A stretch of DNA of 64,000 bases, taken from NCBI GenBank assembly GCA_905233375.1, contig CAJOEJ010000024.1, positions 30,583 through 94,582 of the forward strand, written 5' to 3'. The stretch is from Paludibacteraceae bacterium. Lineage in GTDB: Bacteria; Bacteroidota; Bacteroidia; Bacteroidales; Paludibacteraceae. The position numbers were made by a program, and so were the translations under genes. Within the stretch, counting starts at the first letter, position 1; every line of letters starts with the position of its first letter. Of this stretch, positions 24,733 through 34,676 are shown piece by piece. Below the pieces are notes generated by a model, which was not told the DNA's origin, ran no database searches, and worked only from the letters and a program-made list of their open reading frames with translations.

Positions 24733-26653
24733 GATTATGATGCAAAATAAGGCGTTATTGAGTTATATGCCCCGATGGAGCGTACTGTTACTGGATTTGG
24801 TATTGTGCAGCATAGCTTTCTGGCTGAGTGTGTGGATCGGAAGCGGTTCGTTCCACTATACGGATCTGACCCAGCAACCGCTCCAGATCGGCTGGCAGTT
24901 TGTCATTGTGATGGTCACGCAGCTGATTGCGTTCGGTATCTTCCATACTTATTCGGGCATCCTGCGGTACTCGACGTTTATCGATACGACGCGCGTACTG
25001 CTGTCCAATGTGTGTACGCTTGTCGTACTGGTGCTCTTCAATATCGTGATGGATTATATGACGGGCACGCACCCGTTCATGAACACGGTGCTGGCTATCT
25101 ACGCCCCGACATCGTTCGTCCTGCTGTTCTCGCTGCGCGTGGGTGTCAAGACGCTCAGCGAAACCCTGGAGCGCAATCAGGGTAGTCCGCGCGTCATGAT
25201 TTACGGCACGCAATCGGCGGGCATCGCCATATGCAAGATGCTCCGTTCGGCGGGTAACACTCCGTACCGCCCGATGGGATTCATCGCCAACACGAACGAG
25301 CGGTACAACTACGACCTGGCAGGAATGCACGTTCATCCCCTCAACGACAAGCTGTTTGACTACATGACCAAACGCAATATCCATCATATCATCGTTTCGC
25401 CGATCAAAATGCAGGAGATAGACCCTGCGAAAGACCTGCAGATCTTCATTGACCATAATATCCGCATCCTCACAACGCCGTATTTCACCCAGTGGGACAA
25501 CTTGGATGATCTGGATTTCCAGCGTATCGGTCGCATTGACTCCATCCGTATCGAGGACTTGCTGGAGCGCCCGAAAATAGACATCAACATGGACAACGTA
25601 CGGCAGATCCTGCATCACCGCGTCGTACTGGTAAGCGGCGCGGCTGGAAGTATCGGAAGCGAACTTGTTCGCCAGATCCAACGCTACGAACCGCAAGCCA
25701 CGATCCTGCTGGAGATGGCGGAGTCGCCGCTCCATGACCTGCTGTTAGATCTGAAAAAGCAGCACCCGTCCGCACGCTTTATCCCCGTCATAGCGGATGT
25801 CCGCAACAGAGAACGTATCGAGCAGATCTTTAACGAGTTGCGTCCGGACGTCGTCTATCATGCCGCGGCGTACAAGCATGTGCCGCTCATGGAGAGTTTC
25901 CCTAACGAGGCGATACAGGCGAACGTGCTGGGGACCAAGAACATGGCGGATATATCCGTCAAATACCACGTGGAGCGTTTCGTCATGATCTCGACCGACA
26001 AGGCGGTGAACCCGACCAATATCATGGGCGCCAGCAAGCGTATCGCCGAGATATACGTACAATCGCTCTTCCGCAAGCTGTACGCCAAAGATCCGAACTG
26101 TACCAAGTTCATCACGACCCGTTTCGGCAACGTATTGGGCAGCAACGGTTCGGTCATCCCGTATTTCCGCAAACAGATCGCCGCCAAAGAGCCGGTGACG
26201 GTGACCCATCCCGATATCATCCGCTATTTCATGACGATACCCGAAGCGTGCTGCCTTGTCATGGAGGCGAGCACCCTGGGGAACGGCGGAGAAATATTCA
26301 TCTTCAACATGGGCAAACCGGTGCGCATCGTCGATCTGGCACGCAACATGATCCGCTTGGCGGGATACACGCCGGAGGTGGACATCCCTATCGTCTTCAC
26401 CGGCTTGCGACCGGGTGAAAAACTGTACGAAGAGCTGCTTAACCAGAAAGAGACCACCCTGCCTACCTCCAACGACCAGATCATGATTGCGCGCGTCCGC
26501 GAGTTCGATTTCGACGAGGTGAGCACGCGTATTGACCAGCTGATCGAAACGAGCCGGCAGGCAAAACCGTTCACCACCGTCAAACTGATGAAGCAGTTGG
26601 TACCCGAATACATAAGCAATAACTCCATTTACGAGCAATTAGACCCGCAATGA
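24725..26653 (+). CDS. Membrane-bound nucleotide-sugar 4,6-dehydratase (WbpM/CapD/PglF-like)
   Basis: The 642-residue protein has four N-terminal membrane segments (about 15-150), a CoA-binding-like Rossmann domain and a C-terminal SDR domain with the NAD motif GAAGSIGSELVRQ (about 308-320), the block MISTDKAVNPTNIMGASKR (Met in place of the usual catalytic Tyr, as in WbpM) and TGLRPGEKLYEELL. Relatives convert UDP-GlcNAc to a 4-keto-6-deoxy sugar, the entry to many O-antigens and capsules. It overlaps uvrA by 8 bp and the next gene by 4, so it is translated with the polysaccharide genes downstream. The exact sugar product is inference. Confidence 0.93.
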   Translation: MNRIMMQNKALLSYMPRWSVLLLDLVLCSIAFWLSVWIGSGSFHYTDLTQQPLQIGWQFVIVMVTQLIAFGIFHTYSGILRYSTFIDTTRVLLSNVCTLVVLVLFNIVMDYMTGTHPFMNTVLAIYAPTSFVLLFSLRVGVKTLSETLERNQGSPRVMIYGTQSAGIAICKMLRSAGNTPYRPMGFIANTNERYNYDLAGMHVHPLNDKLFDYMTKRNIHHIIVSPIKMQEIDPAKDLQIFIDHNIRILTTPYFTQWDNLDDLDFQRIGRIDSIRIEDLLERPKIDINMDNVRQILHHRVVLVSGAAGSIGSELVRQIQRYEPQATILLEMAESPLHDLLLDLKKQHPSARFIPVIADVRNRERIEQIFNELRPDVVYHAAAYKHVPLMESFPNEAIQANVLGTKNMADISVKYHVERFVMISTDKAVNPTNIMGASKRIAEIYVQSLFRKLYAKDPNCTKFITTRFGNVLGSNGSVIPYFRKQIAAKEPVTVTHPDIIRYFMTIPEACCLVMEASTLGNGGEIFIFNMGKPVRIVDLARNMIRLAGYTPEVDIPIVFTGLRPGEKLYEELLNQKETTLPTSNDQIMIARVREFDFDEVSTRIDQLIETSRQAKPFTTVKLMKQLVPEYISNNSIYEQLDPQ

Positions 26654-27735
26654 TGCAAGCGTTTTTTCTGGAACATAGTTATTTGATCGGTTTGGTCAGC
26701 TTCACTTTAGGCTGGCTGGGAATGCCCGTCGTCGTTCGCATCGCACGGGCGAAAGGATTTGTCGTTCGTCCCAACAAGCGGATGAGCCATACCGGAGAAG
26801 TACCCAATATAGGCGGACTCGATATTTATTTCAGCATCATGTTGTCGTACCTGCTGTTCGACTACGGTCAGATCAGCAACAACCAGTTCTTCCTCTTGGG
26901 TGTGGCGGCGATCATGACCATCGGATTCATTGACGACGTGCTGGTTCTCAGCCCGATCGCCAAACTGTTAGGCGAAGCGCTCGCCGGTATCGCGCTGATC
27001 GGGTTCGGTGATCTCCGGCTCACCCACCTGCACGGCTTGTTCGGGATACAGGAGATCGGCATTATACCGAGTTACCTCCTTTCGCTCTTCGTGTTAGTCG
27101 CTATCATCAATGCGATCAACCTCATCGACGGCGTGGACGGTCTGGCAAGCGGTTTGGGAATGCTCTACTGCCTTTTCTTCGCGGTCTATTTTCATCTGGT
27201 CGGTTCGACGAGCTGGTCCGTACTGGCGGTTTGTATGATCGGGGCACTCGCGGTATTCTTCCTCTACAATGTGTTCGGGAAGCGCGGAAAAATCTTCATG
27301 GGCGATTCGGGAAGTCTGCTGTTGGGCTATCTGCTGACAGCGTTCATCTTCCGTTTCTGCGAGCAGAATGCCTACCATCTCGTTCCGGAGGCGTACCAGA
27401 TGAACGCCGCGCCGGCTGTTGCCATTTGCGTGCTGACTGTGCCTTTGTTCGATACGCTCCGTGTCAGCCTGACCCGCATCAAACAGCATCGCTCGCCCTT
27501 CCATCCCGACAAGAACCACATTCACCATCTGCTATTGCGCACCGGACTTAATCATATCCAGACGACCTGCGTGCTTCTCGCGGTGAGTGTGCTCTTTATC
27601 GTATTGGCTATCATTGGCAGGAACTGGAATATATGGCTGTTGTTAATCGCTGATTTTGCGCTCGCTACAGCCCTCACACTCCTGTTATGGCATATTATCA
27701 ACCGTCAAAACAGCAAATCCGATGCTCACCGTTGA
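26650..27735 (+). CDS. WecA/MraY-family undecaprenyl-phosphate sugar-1-P transferase
   Basis: A 361-residue protein with about 10-11 membrane segments. It has the GT4-transferase motifs: PNKRMSHTGEVPNIGG (about 42-57), DDVLVLSP (about 97-104), NLIDGVDGLASG (about 157-168), IFMGDSGSLLLGY and HPDKNHIHHLLLRTGL. It transfers a HexNAc-1-phosphate to undecaprenyl phosphate at the cytoplasmic face, starting a lipid-linked glycan. Next to the WbpM-like dehydratase it likely begins O-antigen or capsule repeat synthesis. The start ATGA overlaps the preceding stop. Confidence 0.93.
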   Translation: MMQAFFLEHSYLIGLVSFTLGWLGMPVVVRIARAKGFVVRPNKRMSHTGEVPNIGGLDIYFSIMLSYLLFDYGQISNNQFFLLGVAAIMTIGFIDDVLVLSPIAKLLGEALAGIALIGFGDLRLTHLHGLFGIQEIGIIPSYLLSLFVLVAIINAINLIDGVDGLASGLGMLYCLFFAVYFHLVGSTSWSVLAVCMIGALAVFFLYNVFGKRGKIFMGDSGSLLLGYLLTAFIFRFCEQNAYHLVPEAYQMNAAPAVAICVLTVPLFDTLRVSLTRIKQHRSPFHPDKNHIHHLLLRTGLNHIQTTCVLLAVSVLFIVLAIIGRNWNIWLLLIADFALATALTLLLWHIINRQNSKSDAHR

Positions 27736-29533
27736 CCACCTCAGTATGGAGTTCTCATCCCGCCCCGTGCTGGATGATATCACCTTCCTGATCAACCGGA
27801 AGGAACGGATTGCGCTGGTCGGAAAGAACGGAGCCGGCAAGACCACACTCCTGCGTCTCATCGCCGGTGAATACCAGCCTACCTCCGGACGGATAGCACG
27901 CGAGGCGGGCATGACCATCGGATACCTGCCACAGATCATGCTGCATCAGGACGGCAGGACGCTCCGCGACGAAGTAATGACGGTGTACGAGAGCCAGAAG
28001 GAACATACAGACGAAGCGCATTTCATTGCCGAGATGGACAAAACGATCATCGGCTTGGGATTCGAACGCCGGGATTTCGACCGTCCCTGCTCCGAGTTCT
28101 CCGGCGGTTGGAGAATGCGTATCGAGCTGGCGAAAATACTGCTCCGTCACCCCGATCTGCTACTGCTCGACGAGCCGACGAACCACCTGGATATCGAGTC
28201 CATCCAATGGTTGGAGGAGTTTCTCAAAACGAGCCCGAGTGCAGTGCTCATGGTCAGCCACGACCGCGCGTTCATTGACAATGTGTGCGGACGAACCATC
28301 GAAATAACGCTCGGACGCATATACGATTATAACGTCAACTACAGCCGTTTTGTCGAACTGAGGAAGGAGCGGCATGACCAGCAGGTACGCGCCTACCAGA
28401 ACCAGCAGAAGATGATTCAGGAGACGGAAGAGTTCATCGAGCGGTTCCGCTACAAAGCGACCAAAGCCGTACAGGTGCAGAGCCGCATCAAGCAACTTGA
28501 GAAACTGGAACGGCTCGAAGTGGATCTGGAGGATACCAGCCGTCTGAACCTGCGCTTTCCGCCCGCTCCCAGAAGCGGCGATTTTCCGCTGATTGTGGAG
28601 GACCTGAGAAAGGATTTCGGCGAGCACAACGTGTTTCATGACGTCACTTTCACTATCCGCCGCGGAGAGAAAGTGGCGTTCGTGGGCAAGAACGGAGAAG
28701 GCAAAACGACGCTGGTCAAATGTATCATGGGGCAACTCGACTACCTGGGTACGCTCAAAATCGGGCATAACGTCAAGATAGGCTACTTCGCCCAGAACCA
28801 GGCGGCGTTGCTGGATGAGAACAGAACGGTGTTTGAGACCATCGACTATGTCGCCGTGGGAGATATCCGGACCAAGATACGCGACATATTGGGCGCATTC
28901 ATGTTCGGCGGCGAGGCGAGCGAGAAAAAAGTGAAAGTGCTCTCCGGAGGCGAACGAAGCCGTCTGGCGATGATCAAACTGCTGCTGGAACCCTGCAACC
29001 TGCTCATTCTCGATGAGCCGACCAACCATCTGGACATGTCGTCCAAAGATGTGCTCAAGACTGCACTGCAGGCATTCGACGGAACGGTCATCTGTGTCAG
29101 CCACGACCGCGATTTCCTCAACGGACTCGTCAGCAAGGTGTATGAATTCGGCGGAGGGAAAGTCAAAGAACACCTCGGAGGCATTTACGACTTCCTCCGC
29201 ACGAAGAAGATACAGTCTCTGAACGAGCTCAACACGAGAGCGACACGGGAGAATCCCAGACTTTCCTCAAGACCATCTGCTGACAATGCGCCGACATCCT
29301 CCAAGGCTGACTACGCCGCACAGAAAGCCGCAGCGGCGGAGAGACGCAAAAAAGAGAGACAGATCGCCGAAACGGAAGAAGCAATCGCCGCACTCGAAGC
29401 GCAACAGGCGGAACTGGAGCAACTCCTCTCTCAGCCGGAAAACCAGACGCCGGAGAATTTCCAGCGCTATGAATCCGTCAAACACCAGATAGAGCAGAAA
29501 CTATACGAGTGGGAGATACTAAACGAAGATTAA
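27722..29533 (+). CDS. ABC-F family ATP-binding protein
   Basis: The protein has no membrane segments and two ABC domains: Walker A GKNGAGKTT (about 36) and GKNGEGKTT, signatures FSGGWRMRIELA and LSGGERSRLAM, and Walker B LLLLDEPTNHLD and LLILDEPTNHLD. An ABC-F linker (about 225-290) lies between them and a coiled coil rich in E, A, Q ends the protein (about 545-600). ABC-F proteins act on the ribosome rather than as transporters. I place the start at ATG 27722 (MLTVDHLSMEF), 14 bp inside the previous gene; a longer open frame from 27656 adds 22 residues without family likeness. About 603 residues. Confidence 0.94.
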   Translation: MLTVDHLSMEFSSRPVLDDITFLINRKERIALVGKNGAGKTTLLRLIAGEYQPTSGRIAREAGMTIGYLPQIMLHQDGRTLRDEVMTVYESQKEHTDEAHFIAEMDKTIIGLGFERRDFDRPCSEFSGGWRMRIELAKILLRHPDLLLLDEPTNHLDIESIQWLEEFLKTSPSAVLMVSHDRAFIDNVCGRTIEITLGRIYDYNVNYSRFVELRKERHDQQVRAYQNQQKMIQETEEFIERFRYKATKAVQVQSRIKQLEKLERLEVDLEDTSRLNLRFPPAPRSGDFPLIVEDLRKDFGEHNVFHDVTFTIRRGEKVAFVGKNGEGKTTLVKCIMGQLDYLGTLKIGHNVKIGYFAQNQAALLDENRTVFETIDYVAVGDIRTKIRDILGAFMFGGEASEKKVKVLSGGERSRLAMIKLLLEPCNLLILDEPTNHLDMSSKDVLKTALQAFDGTVICVSHDRDFLNGLVSKVYEFGGGKVKEHLGGIYDFLRTKKIQSLNELNTRATRENPRLSSRPSADNAPTSSKADYAAQKAAAAERRKKERQIAETEEAIAALEAQQAELEQLLSQPENQTPENFQRYESVKHQIEQKLYEWEILNED

Positions 29534-29552
29534 TACGCTAAACTACAGAAAT

Positions 29553-30716
29553 ATGACAAAACCGGAAAAAATTAAAGAAGTTGTTGATTATTTGATCACA
29601 TGGCTTTGCTACGGAGACGAGCAAGCGGCATCGCGCGTGGCGTACACGGCGGACGAGAAGGCGCTGGAAGACCATGATGTCATTATCGTACCGAACCGGC
29701 AGTTGGGAAACTACATCGTTCTGCCGGAGATGGACCGCGTGGTGGTGGAACAACCGCAAAAAGGCAAAGCCATCATCCGGACGGATATCGTGTATAACGC
29801 CTTTTTCTTCGTGTCACGTGCCGAGGAGACCTATAACACCCAGCGCGACAGGCACAACCGTTTCATGGCGAATTATTCCATCTTGGGGGAGAACAACCGC
29901 TTGCAGATTCCTTTGCTCGACGAACACGCACGACTCTTGCTCAAACTGCTCGACTGCCCTGTGCCTGCACCGGGTTTCGGGCATATATACCTCACCCACG
30001 ACATAGACTCCATTTCCCAATACCGCTCGCTGCGGGGAATCATCGGAGGTCTCAAACGCGGGGAAGGCAAAGAGGTATGGGCGGCGCTGCGCGATATTCA
30101 TAACGACCCGCATTTCACCTTCCCGTGGTTGTTGGAGCAGGACGGACAGGTTCCCGGAGCCGATATGATCTATTTCGTCAAGCACACGCAGGGAGAAGGG
30201 TTTGACTACCCGCAGTATTCCTTGCACGGCAAAGATTTCAAACGGGTAAAGAAACTGTTGCGGCACAACAATGCCTATCTGGGTGTTCACGGCAGTTATT
30301 ACGGTTACATCCCAAAAATTGAATACAGCAAGATGTTCCGCGCACATTTCCTGCGCAGTTCCCTGTCGCATATGCAACAATTGGAAAACGCCGGTTATAC
30401 GGATGATTTCACCATGGGATACGCCGACGAAGCCGGATTCCGCTTGCAGACCACCCGTGCCGTACGATGGATCAACCCCTATACGCTGCGCCTGACGAAC
30501 CTGACACTTCACCCGTTGATCGTCATGGATGTCACGCTCAGCAACAGCAATTATATGCACCTCAGTGAAGACGAAGCGTACTTCCTATGCGAACGCCTGA
30601 TAGCAAAAGTCAAAATGCATCACGGAGACCTGTGTCTGCTCTGGCACAATAATTCGATAGGAGACAACTCGTATCATAAATCGCTCTATCCCAAGATATT
30701 AGAGTTGCTCAAATGA
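29553..30716 (+). CDS. Polysaccharide deacetylase-like (NodB-fold) protein
   Basis: The 387 residues contain a family-specific N-terminal domain (about 1-140), then GHIYLTHDIDSISQYRSL (about 142-159) with the THD(I)D metal-site pattern of NodB-fold deacetylases, and YLGVHGSYYG (about 243-252) supplying a further His motif. It resembles the DUF7033-plus-deacetylase proteins found in Bacteroidota polysaccharide clusters. No signal peptide is seen, so the protein is probably cytoplasmic. The next gene's ATGA overlaps its stop. Substrate and activity are not shown by the sequence. Confidence 0.8.
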   Translation: MTKPEKIKEVVDYLITWLCYGDEQAASRVAYTADEKALEDHDVIIVPNRQLGNYIVLPEMDRVVVEQPQKGKAIIRTDIVYNAFFFVSRAEETYNTQRDRHNRFMANYSILGENNRLQIPLLDEHARLLLKLLDCPVPAPGFGHIYLTHDIDSISQYRSLRGIIGGLKRGEGKEVWAALRDIHNDPHFTFPWLLEQDGQVPGADMIYFVKHTQGEGFDYPQYSLHGKDFKRVKKLLRHNNAYLGVHGSYYGYIPKIEYSKMFRAHFLRSSLSHMQQLENAGYTDDFTMGYADEAGFRLQTTRAVRWINPYTLRLTNLTLHPLIVMDVTLSNSNYMHLSEDEAYFLCERLIAKVKMHHGDLCLLWHNNSIGDNSYHKSLYPKILELLK

Positions 30717-31852
30717 CCAAAGGTCCGCGACATATATTGGTGATCTCCGATCCGCCCGCAGCGCCTGGATTTTTACCGAGGCTGCGTTTTCTATGCGACT
30801 ACCTCGTACGGCAAGGACATGAGGTAACGCTTCTGACGGAGGAATACCAGCCGTTGACATTTGAGCACTCATACCCGGTTCATACCATTCGGATGTATAG
30901 CGGCGGGAAGGTGGATTGGTTCATCAAAACAGTCTGGACCCTGATCTCCGATTGGCACAACAGAGCCTTTGCAAGAAAAGCCCTCTCCAATCACCAATCA
31001 CCAATCACCAATCACCCATACGACCTCGTCCTCTGTACTGCGTTCTCGGACTTCCCTTTGGGAGCCGCACAACGGATAGCCCAAGCACTCCACGTGCCGC
31101 TCCTATGCGACATACGCGACTTGGACGAACAGGTGGACGACTCACGTTATCAGTACCGCCACCAATCGCCGTGGCTCATGCCCTTCCGGCGTCTCTATCG
31201 GGCGGTACATATCCGCCGTAGGAACAAGGTATTACGGGTTGCAAATGCTATCACTACGGTCTCTCCCTGGCACGCGGATTTTATCAAAACTATAACTAGT
31301 AACCATTCACCCATAACCGTTGTCTATAACGGTTTCGACGACCGGCAGTTCTACCCCGAGGATATACGCACCGACGAGTTCAAGATAACGTATATCGGCA
31401 GTTTGTTCGAATGGCAAAAACCCGCCTTGGAGAAAGTGAAACAGGTCATTGGACAGATGAATGGTATATTGGATATCCATACTCCGCGACACAACCCCAT
31501 CCCGCATGACGCGTTAGGAGACACCATTCGCCGAAGCAGCATCATGCTGGTGTTCACCAACGAGCACACCCACGGCATGCTCACCACCAAGTTCTATGAA
31601 GCACTCGGCTGTGAGAAACCGGTCTTGTGCGTGCCTTCAGACAAGGGTTCGTTAGCCGAACTGATCGCCTACACAAATGCCGGTATAGCCACCGATGATA
31701 TCGGACAGATAAAACAATTCATCACGGCGCAATACAACATCTGGCAACAAAACGGCTTCACCCGCCAGCAGACACAGCATCGCGAACAGTTTACTCGTGC
31801 GCATCAGTGCGAACAAATAGAAGCTCTCATTCAAAAACTCCTTATGCCATGA
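30713..31852 (+). CDS. Glycosyltransferase, GT4-like
   Basis: A 379-residue protein with the two-Rossmann GT-B pattern: N-terminal ISDPPAAPGFLPRLRFLCDYLVRQGHEVTLLT, and TTVSPWHADFI, VVYNGFDDRQFYP, TYIGSLFEWQKP and a C-terminal TKFYEALGCEKPVLCVPSDKG carrying the GT4 E-x7-E region. It adds a sugar to a lipid-linked or nucleotide acceptor in the cytoplasm. Two segments look inserted: SNHQSPITNHP (about 93-103), from a TCACCAA repeat, and TSNHSPITV (about 196-204), from a shorter copy. Both keep the frame and sit in expected loops. Start and stop each overlap neighbours by 4 bp. Confidence 0.88.
   Translation: MTKGPRHILVISDPPAAPGFLPRLRFLCDYLVRQGHEVTLLTEEYQPLTFEHSYPVHTIRMYSGGKVDWFIKTVWTLISDWHNRAFARKALSNHQSPITNHPYDLVLCTAFSDFPLGAAQRIAQALHVPLLCDIRDLDEQVDDSRYQYRHQSPWLMPFRRLYRAVHIRRRNKVLRVANAITTVSPWHADFIKTITSNHSPITVVYNGFDDRQFYPEDIRTDEFKITYIGSLFEWQKPALEKVKQVIGQMNGILDIHTPRHNPIPHDALGDTIRRSSIMLVFTNEHTHGMLTTKFYEALGCEKPVLCVPSDKGSLAELIAYTNAGIATDDIGQIKQFITAQYNIWQQNGFTRQQTQHREQFTRAHQCEQIEALIQKLLMP
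30985..31018. repeat. CACCAAT repeat inside the GT4 gene
   Basis: TCCAATCACCAATCACC, AATCACCAATCACCCAT: four copies of AATCACC, reverse complement of the TTGGTGA units after galM. It encodes SNHQSPITNHP. A shorter copy lies at 31298-31313. Confidence 0.92.
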
Positions 31853-32544
31853 TCAGTATCATTGTCCCTGTATATAACGCGCAGCCGTATCTGGTTTCAT
31901 GCATAGAGAGTATGCTGATGCAAACGACCGACGAGCCGATCCAACTCATCCTGGTGGATGACGGCAGTACCGACGATAGTTGGTCCATACTGCAAGCCTA
32001 TGCGCAACAGCATGCCCACATCGAGGTCTATCAGCAGCCGCACGCGGGACAGTCCGCTGCACGCAATGAAGGCTTACGTCACGCCCAAGGGGAATACATC
32101 GCTTTCGTTGATGCCGATGATTGCATCAAAGAGGACTGGTGTCAAACCCATTTGGAGGCCATCCTGGGTGTGGACTATGTGCAAAGCGGCTATGTTAGAG
32201 AAAGCCCCTCTTTGCCCAAACACCGCTATCAGTTCACATCGCCCTGTATGCGCTTATACCGCCGCCAGGTGATCGAAGGACTCCGTTTTCCGGAAGGAAT
32301 GATTTATGAGGACGTGCTGTTCTCCGTGGATTTATGGCTTCGCCGCGCTTCGTGCCGCATGATCGACTATGCCGGCTATGTCTATCGGGACACACCGCAC
32401 AGTACCACTTCTTCCAAACGGCCGGAGGCGCAACGCAAACTGTTCGAGGCACTCAAAGCCAAACACCGTCAGGCGGACCTACGAGGCAAAATGCTGATTG
32501 ACTATACCCTTATACGATTAAAACTTCATTTTAGAAAGTTATGA
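31849..32544 (+). CDS. Glycosyltransferase, GT2
   Basis: GT-A fold family 2 enzyme of 231 residues: ISIIVPVYNAQPYLVSCIESML (about 2-23), LILVDDGSTDDS (about 33-44), GQSAARNEGLRHAQGEYIAFVDADD (about 67-91, with the DxD motif). It uses a nucleotide-sugar donor. I choose ATG 31849, which overlaps the previous stop (ATGA), over an earlier Met that adds 14 non-family residues. The next start also overlaps the stop by 4 bp. Together with the GT4 gene it probably extends the glycan begun by the WecA-like protein. Confidence 0.92.
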   Translation: MISIIVPVYNAQPYLVSCIESMLMQTTDEPIQLILVDDGSTDDSWSILQAYAQQHAHIEVYQQPHAGQSAARNEGLRHAQGEYIAFVDADDCIKEDWCQTHLEAILGVDYVQSGYVRESPSLPKHRYQFTSPCMRLYRRQVIEGLRFPEGMIYEDVLFSVDLWLRRASCRMIDYAGYVYRDTPHSTTSSKRPEAQRKLFEALKAKHRQADLRGKMLIDYTLIRLKLHFRKL

Positions 32545-34676
32545 AAAAATCTATCTGCTCCTTTATCCTTTGTACATTGTCCCTTTGTACATTACAAGCT
32601 GCTACGTATTACGCCTCGCCGAATGGCACAGGGTCCGGCTCGTTCAATGATCCCTGTTCCTTCAAAGCCGGCTTGGGCAAACTGAGTGCGCCCGGTGACA
32701 CGCTGTACCTGTTCAGCGGCCAATACGACCTGATGACCACGGATGTCAATAACCTCAACGGTTCCTCTTCCCGCCGCATCGTCATTTCCGGATACGACGG
32801 AATGAATGCACAAGGTTCGTACGATGCCATCCTCGACTTCCGCCAAACCGCTTACGGCACAGGACGAGGACTGCAAATCAAAAACACCTGCTCGTACGTG
32901 CATGTCAAGAACCTCACGTTGCGCTATTCAGGTAAGAACAATTTGATCAACTACGGCAGTAATAACCTCTTTGAAAACCTCGACATCTACGGATCGGCCG
33001 ATACGGGATGTCAGATGAAGAATGGAGGCAATAATATCATTAAGAACGTCGATTCACACGATAATTTTGACTATGAGACGCTCAGTAATGGCACGGCTAA
33101 CTTCGGTGGTAACGCAGACGGCTTTGCGGACAAGCAGTTTACCGGTGACGGAAACCACTACATAGGCTGCCGGGCATGGAATAACTCCGACGACGGTTGG
33201 GATTTCTTCCAGCGCGTCAGTACGTCCAATACGATCATCGAGAACTGCGTTTGCTACGTCAATGGTGCACCTTACTATGACATGAGCGCGCACCCGCGTG
33301 TAACAGGCGTGGATAAGACGTGGTTCGACGGTAAGGTTGGTACGCAAATGACCGATCGGTACGGCAACACCATTACCATCTCGCTGGCTAAATTCCCCTG
33401 TCAAGGCAACGGCAACGGATTCAAGATGGGAGGAGACGGCACGAATCACAAGCTGCTCATTCACCATTGTCTGGCGGTCGGCAATTATGCCCGGGGCTTC
33501 GACCAGAACAACAACGGAGGTTCCATGTGGGTGTATAACAACACGGCATATGACAACCATACCAATTACGGTTTCACAACCGCCTGCGGTACCAATACCA
33601 TACAGAACTGTATCAGTTTCCGTTCACGGCACGATGATTCCTATCGTTCCCAAACGGCAGTGAGCATCAACCATAACAGTTGGAACAACGGGTACAGCTG
33701 TTCGGCATCGGACTTCCTTTCGTTGGATACCACGCAGATACTTGCCCCGCGCCAGGCGGATGGTTCGTTACCCGACGGGATGTTCATGCGGCTGGCGTCC
33801 GGTTCGTCTCTCATCGATGCCGGTATCAATGTGAACCTGGGTTATAACGGCAACGCACCCGATTTGGGATGCTACGAGACGGACGGAGAGCATCATGAGC
33901 CCGAACCGGAAGCGGAAGATGAGATGCCAAAACCCGACGGCAAATATAGCGTGGCGTATGTGACGGTTTTCGATAGCGATGAAGACCAGACACTGCTGGC
34001 ACATCTGTTCGAGAACGATTCGCTGTGGGTCACGCAGACGAATGCATTGGTACCGGACATCGACTATAGCGTGTATGACATCATCGTGATTAGCAGCAAA
34101 CCCAATAGCGGCGCGGCTGGTCTGGCGGATCTCAAAGGGTACAACAAACCGATGGTCGTACTCAAACCTTTCCTTTTCAAGCCCAATGTATGGAACTGGG
34201 GAACACCGGTCAACACTACTGAACTGGACATCACCGTCACGCGACCGGAACATCCGCTGTTTCAGGGACTTACTGTTACCAACGGACACTTGAACGTCTT
34301 CAGCGCCTGCAACACGAATGCCGTCACCGGCATCTCCGAATGGGTAAACACGGAGGGGTTTGAAGTGTTGGGTACCTCAAAAGAAGGGCTGACCGTCATC
34401 GCGGAATTTCCCACAGGAACCAGCTGCAACGGAACGATCCTGACACAACCGCTGATTATGATCGGCGTGTCGGAATACTCGACCATCTATCTCACGGACG
34501 AGGGCAAAAAACTGATCGAGAATGCGATTCTGTACCAGCTCGGCATTACCATGCCCCAAGGCATAGAAAATCAGCAAACACCAATAATCCATCACAAATT
34601 CATTAATAATGGCACACTCTATCTTCAAAGTAACGGCATTGTGTATGACGTTAACGGGCATCGCGTTGTTCTCTAA
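32541..34676 (+). CDS. Secreted PL9-like pectate lyase with C-terminal tail
   Basis: The 711-residue protein has a signal peptide, a right-handed beta-helix with the PL9 pattern NFGGNADGFADKQFTGDGNH and CRAWNNSDDGWDFF (about 195-230), and an acidic linker (EPEPEAEDEMPKPDGK). A second domain (about 470-670) has YDIIVISSKPNSG and the fold pattern of a flavodoxin-like or gatase-like module. The tail FINNGTLYLQSNGIVYDVNG is the C-terminal element shared with three other proteins. PL9 enzymes cut polygalacturonate by beta-elimination. The signal-peptide core (LCTLSLCTLQ) is encoded by the inverse strand of a TGTACAAAG-family repeat. It overlaps the GT2 gene by 4 bp, an odd partner. Confidence 0.87.
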   Translation: MKKSICSFILCTLSLCTLQAATYYASPNGTGSGSFNDPCSFKAGLGKLSAPGDTLYLFSGQYDLMTTDVNNLNGSSSRRIVISGYDGMNAQGSYDAILDFRQTAYGTGRGLQIKNTCSYVHVKNLTLRYSGKNNLINYGSNNLFENLDIYGSADTGCQMKNGGNNIIKNVDSHDNFDYETLSNGTANFGGNADGFADKQFTGDGNHYIGCRAWNNSDDGWDFFQRVSTSNTIIENCVCYVNGAPYYDMSAHPRVTGVDKTWFDGKVGTQMTDRYGNTITISLAKFPCQGNGNGFKMGGDGTNHKLLIHHCLAVGNYARGFDQNNNGGSMWVYNNTAYDNHTNYGFTTACGTNTIQNCISFRSRHDDSYRSQTAVSINHNSWNNGYSCSASDFLSLDTTQILAPRQADGSLPDGMFMRLASGSSLIDAGINVNLGYNGNAPDLGCYETDGEHHEPEPEAEDEMPKPDGKYSVAYVTVFDSDEDQTLLAHLFENDSLWVTQTNALVPDIDYSVYDIIVISSKPNSGAAGLADLKGYNKPMVVLKPFLFKPNVWNWGTPVNTTELDITVTRPEHPLFQGLTVTNGHLNVFSACNTNAVTGISEWVNTEGFEVLGTSKEGLTVIAEFPTGTSCNGTILTQPLIMIGVSEYSTIYLTDEGKKLIENAILYQLGITMPQGIENQQTPIIHHKFINNGTLYLQSNGIVYDVNGHRVVL
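32568..32594. repeat. TGTACAAAG-family repeat (inverse) encoding a signal-peptide core
   Basis: CTTTGTACATTGTCC then CTTTGTACATTA is the exact reverse complement of the TGTACAAAG/GGACAATGTACAAAG unit found in HU-LysM, rimO and uvrA. Here it is read as LCTLSLCTLQ. Confidence 0.92.
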
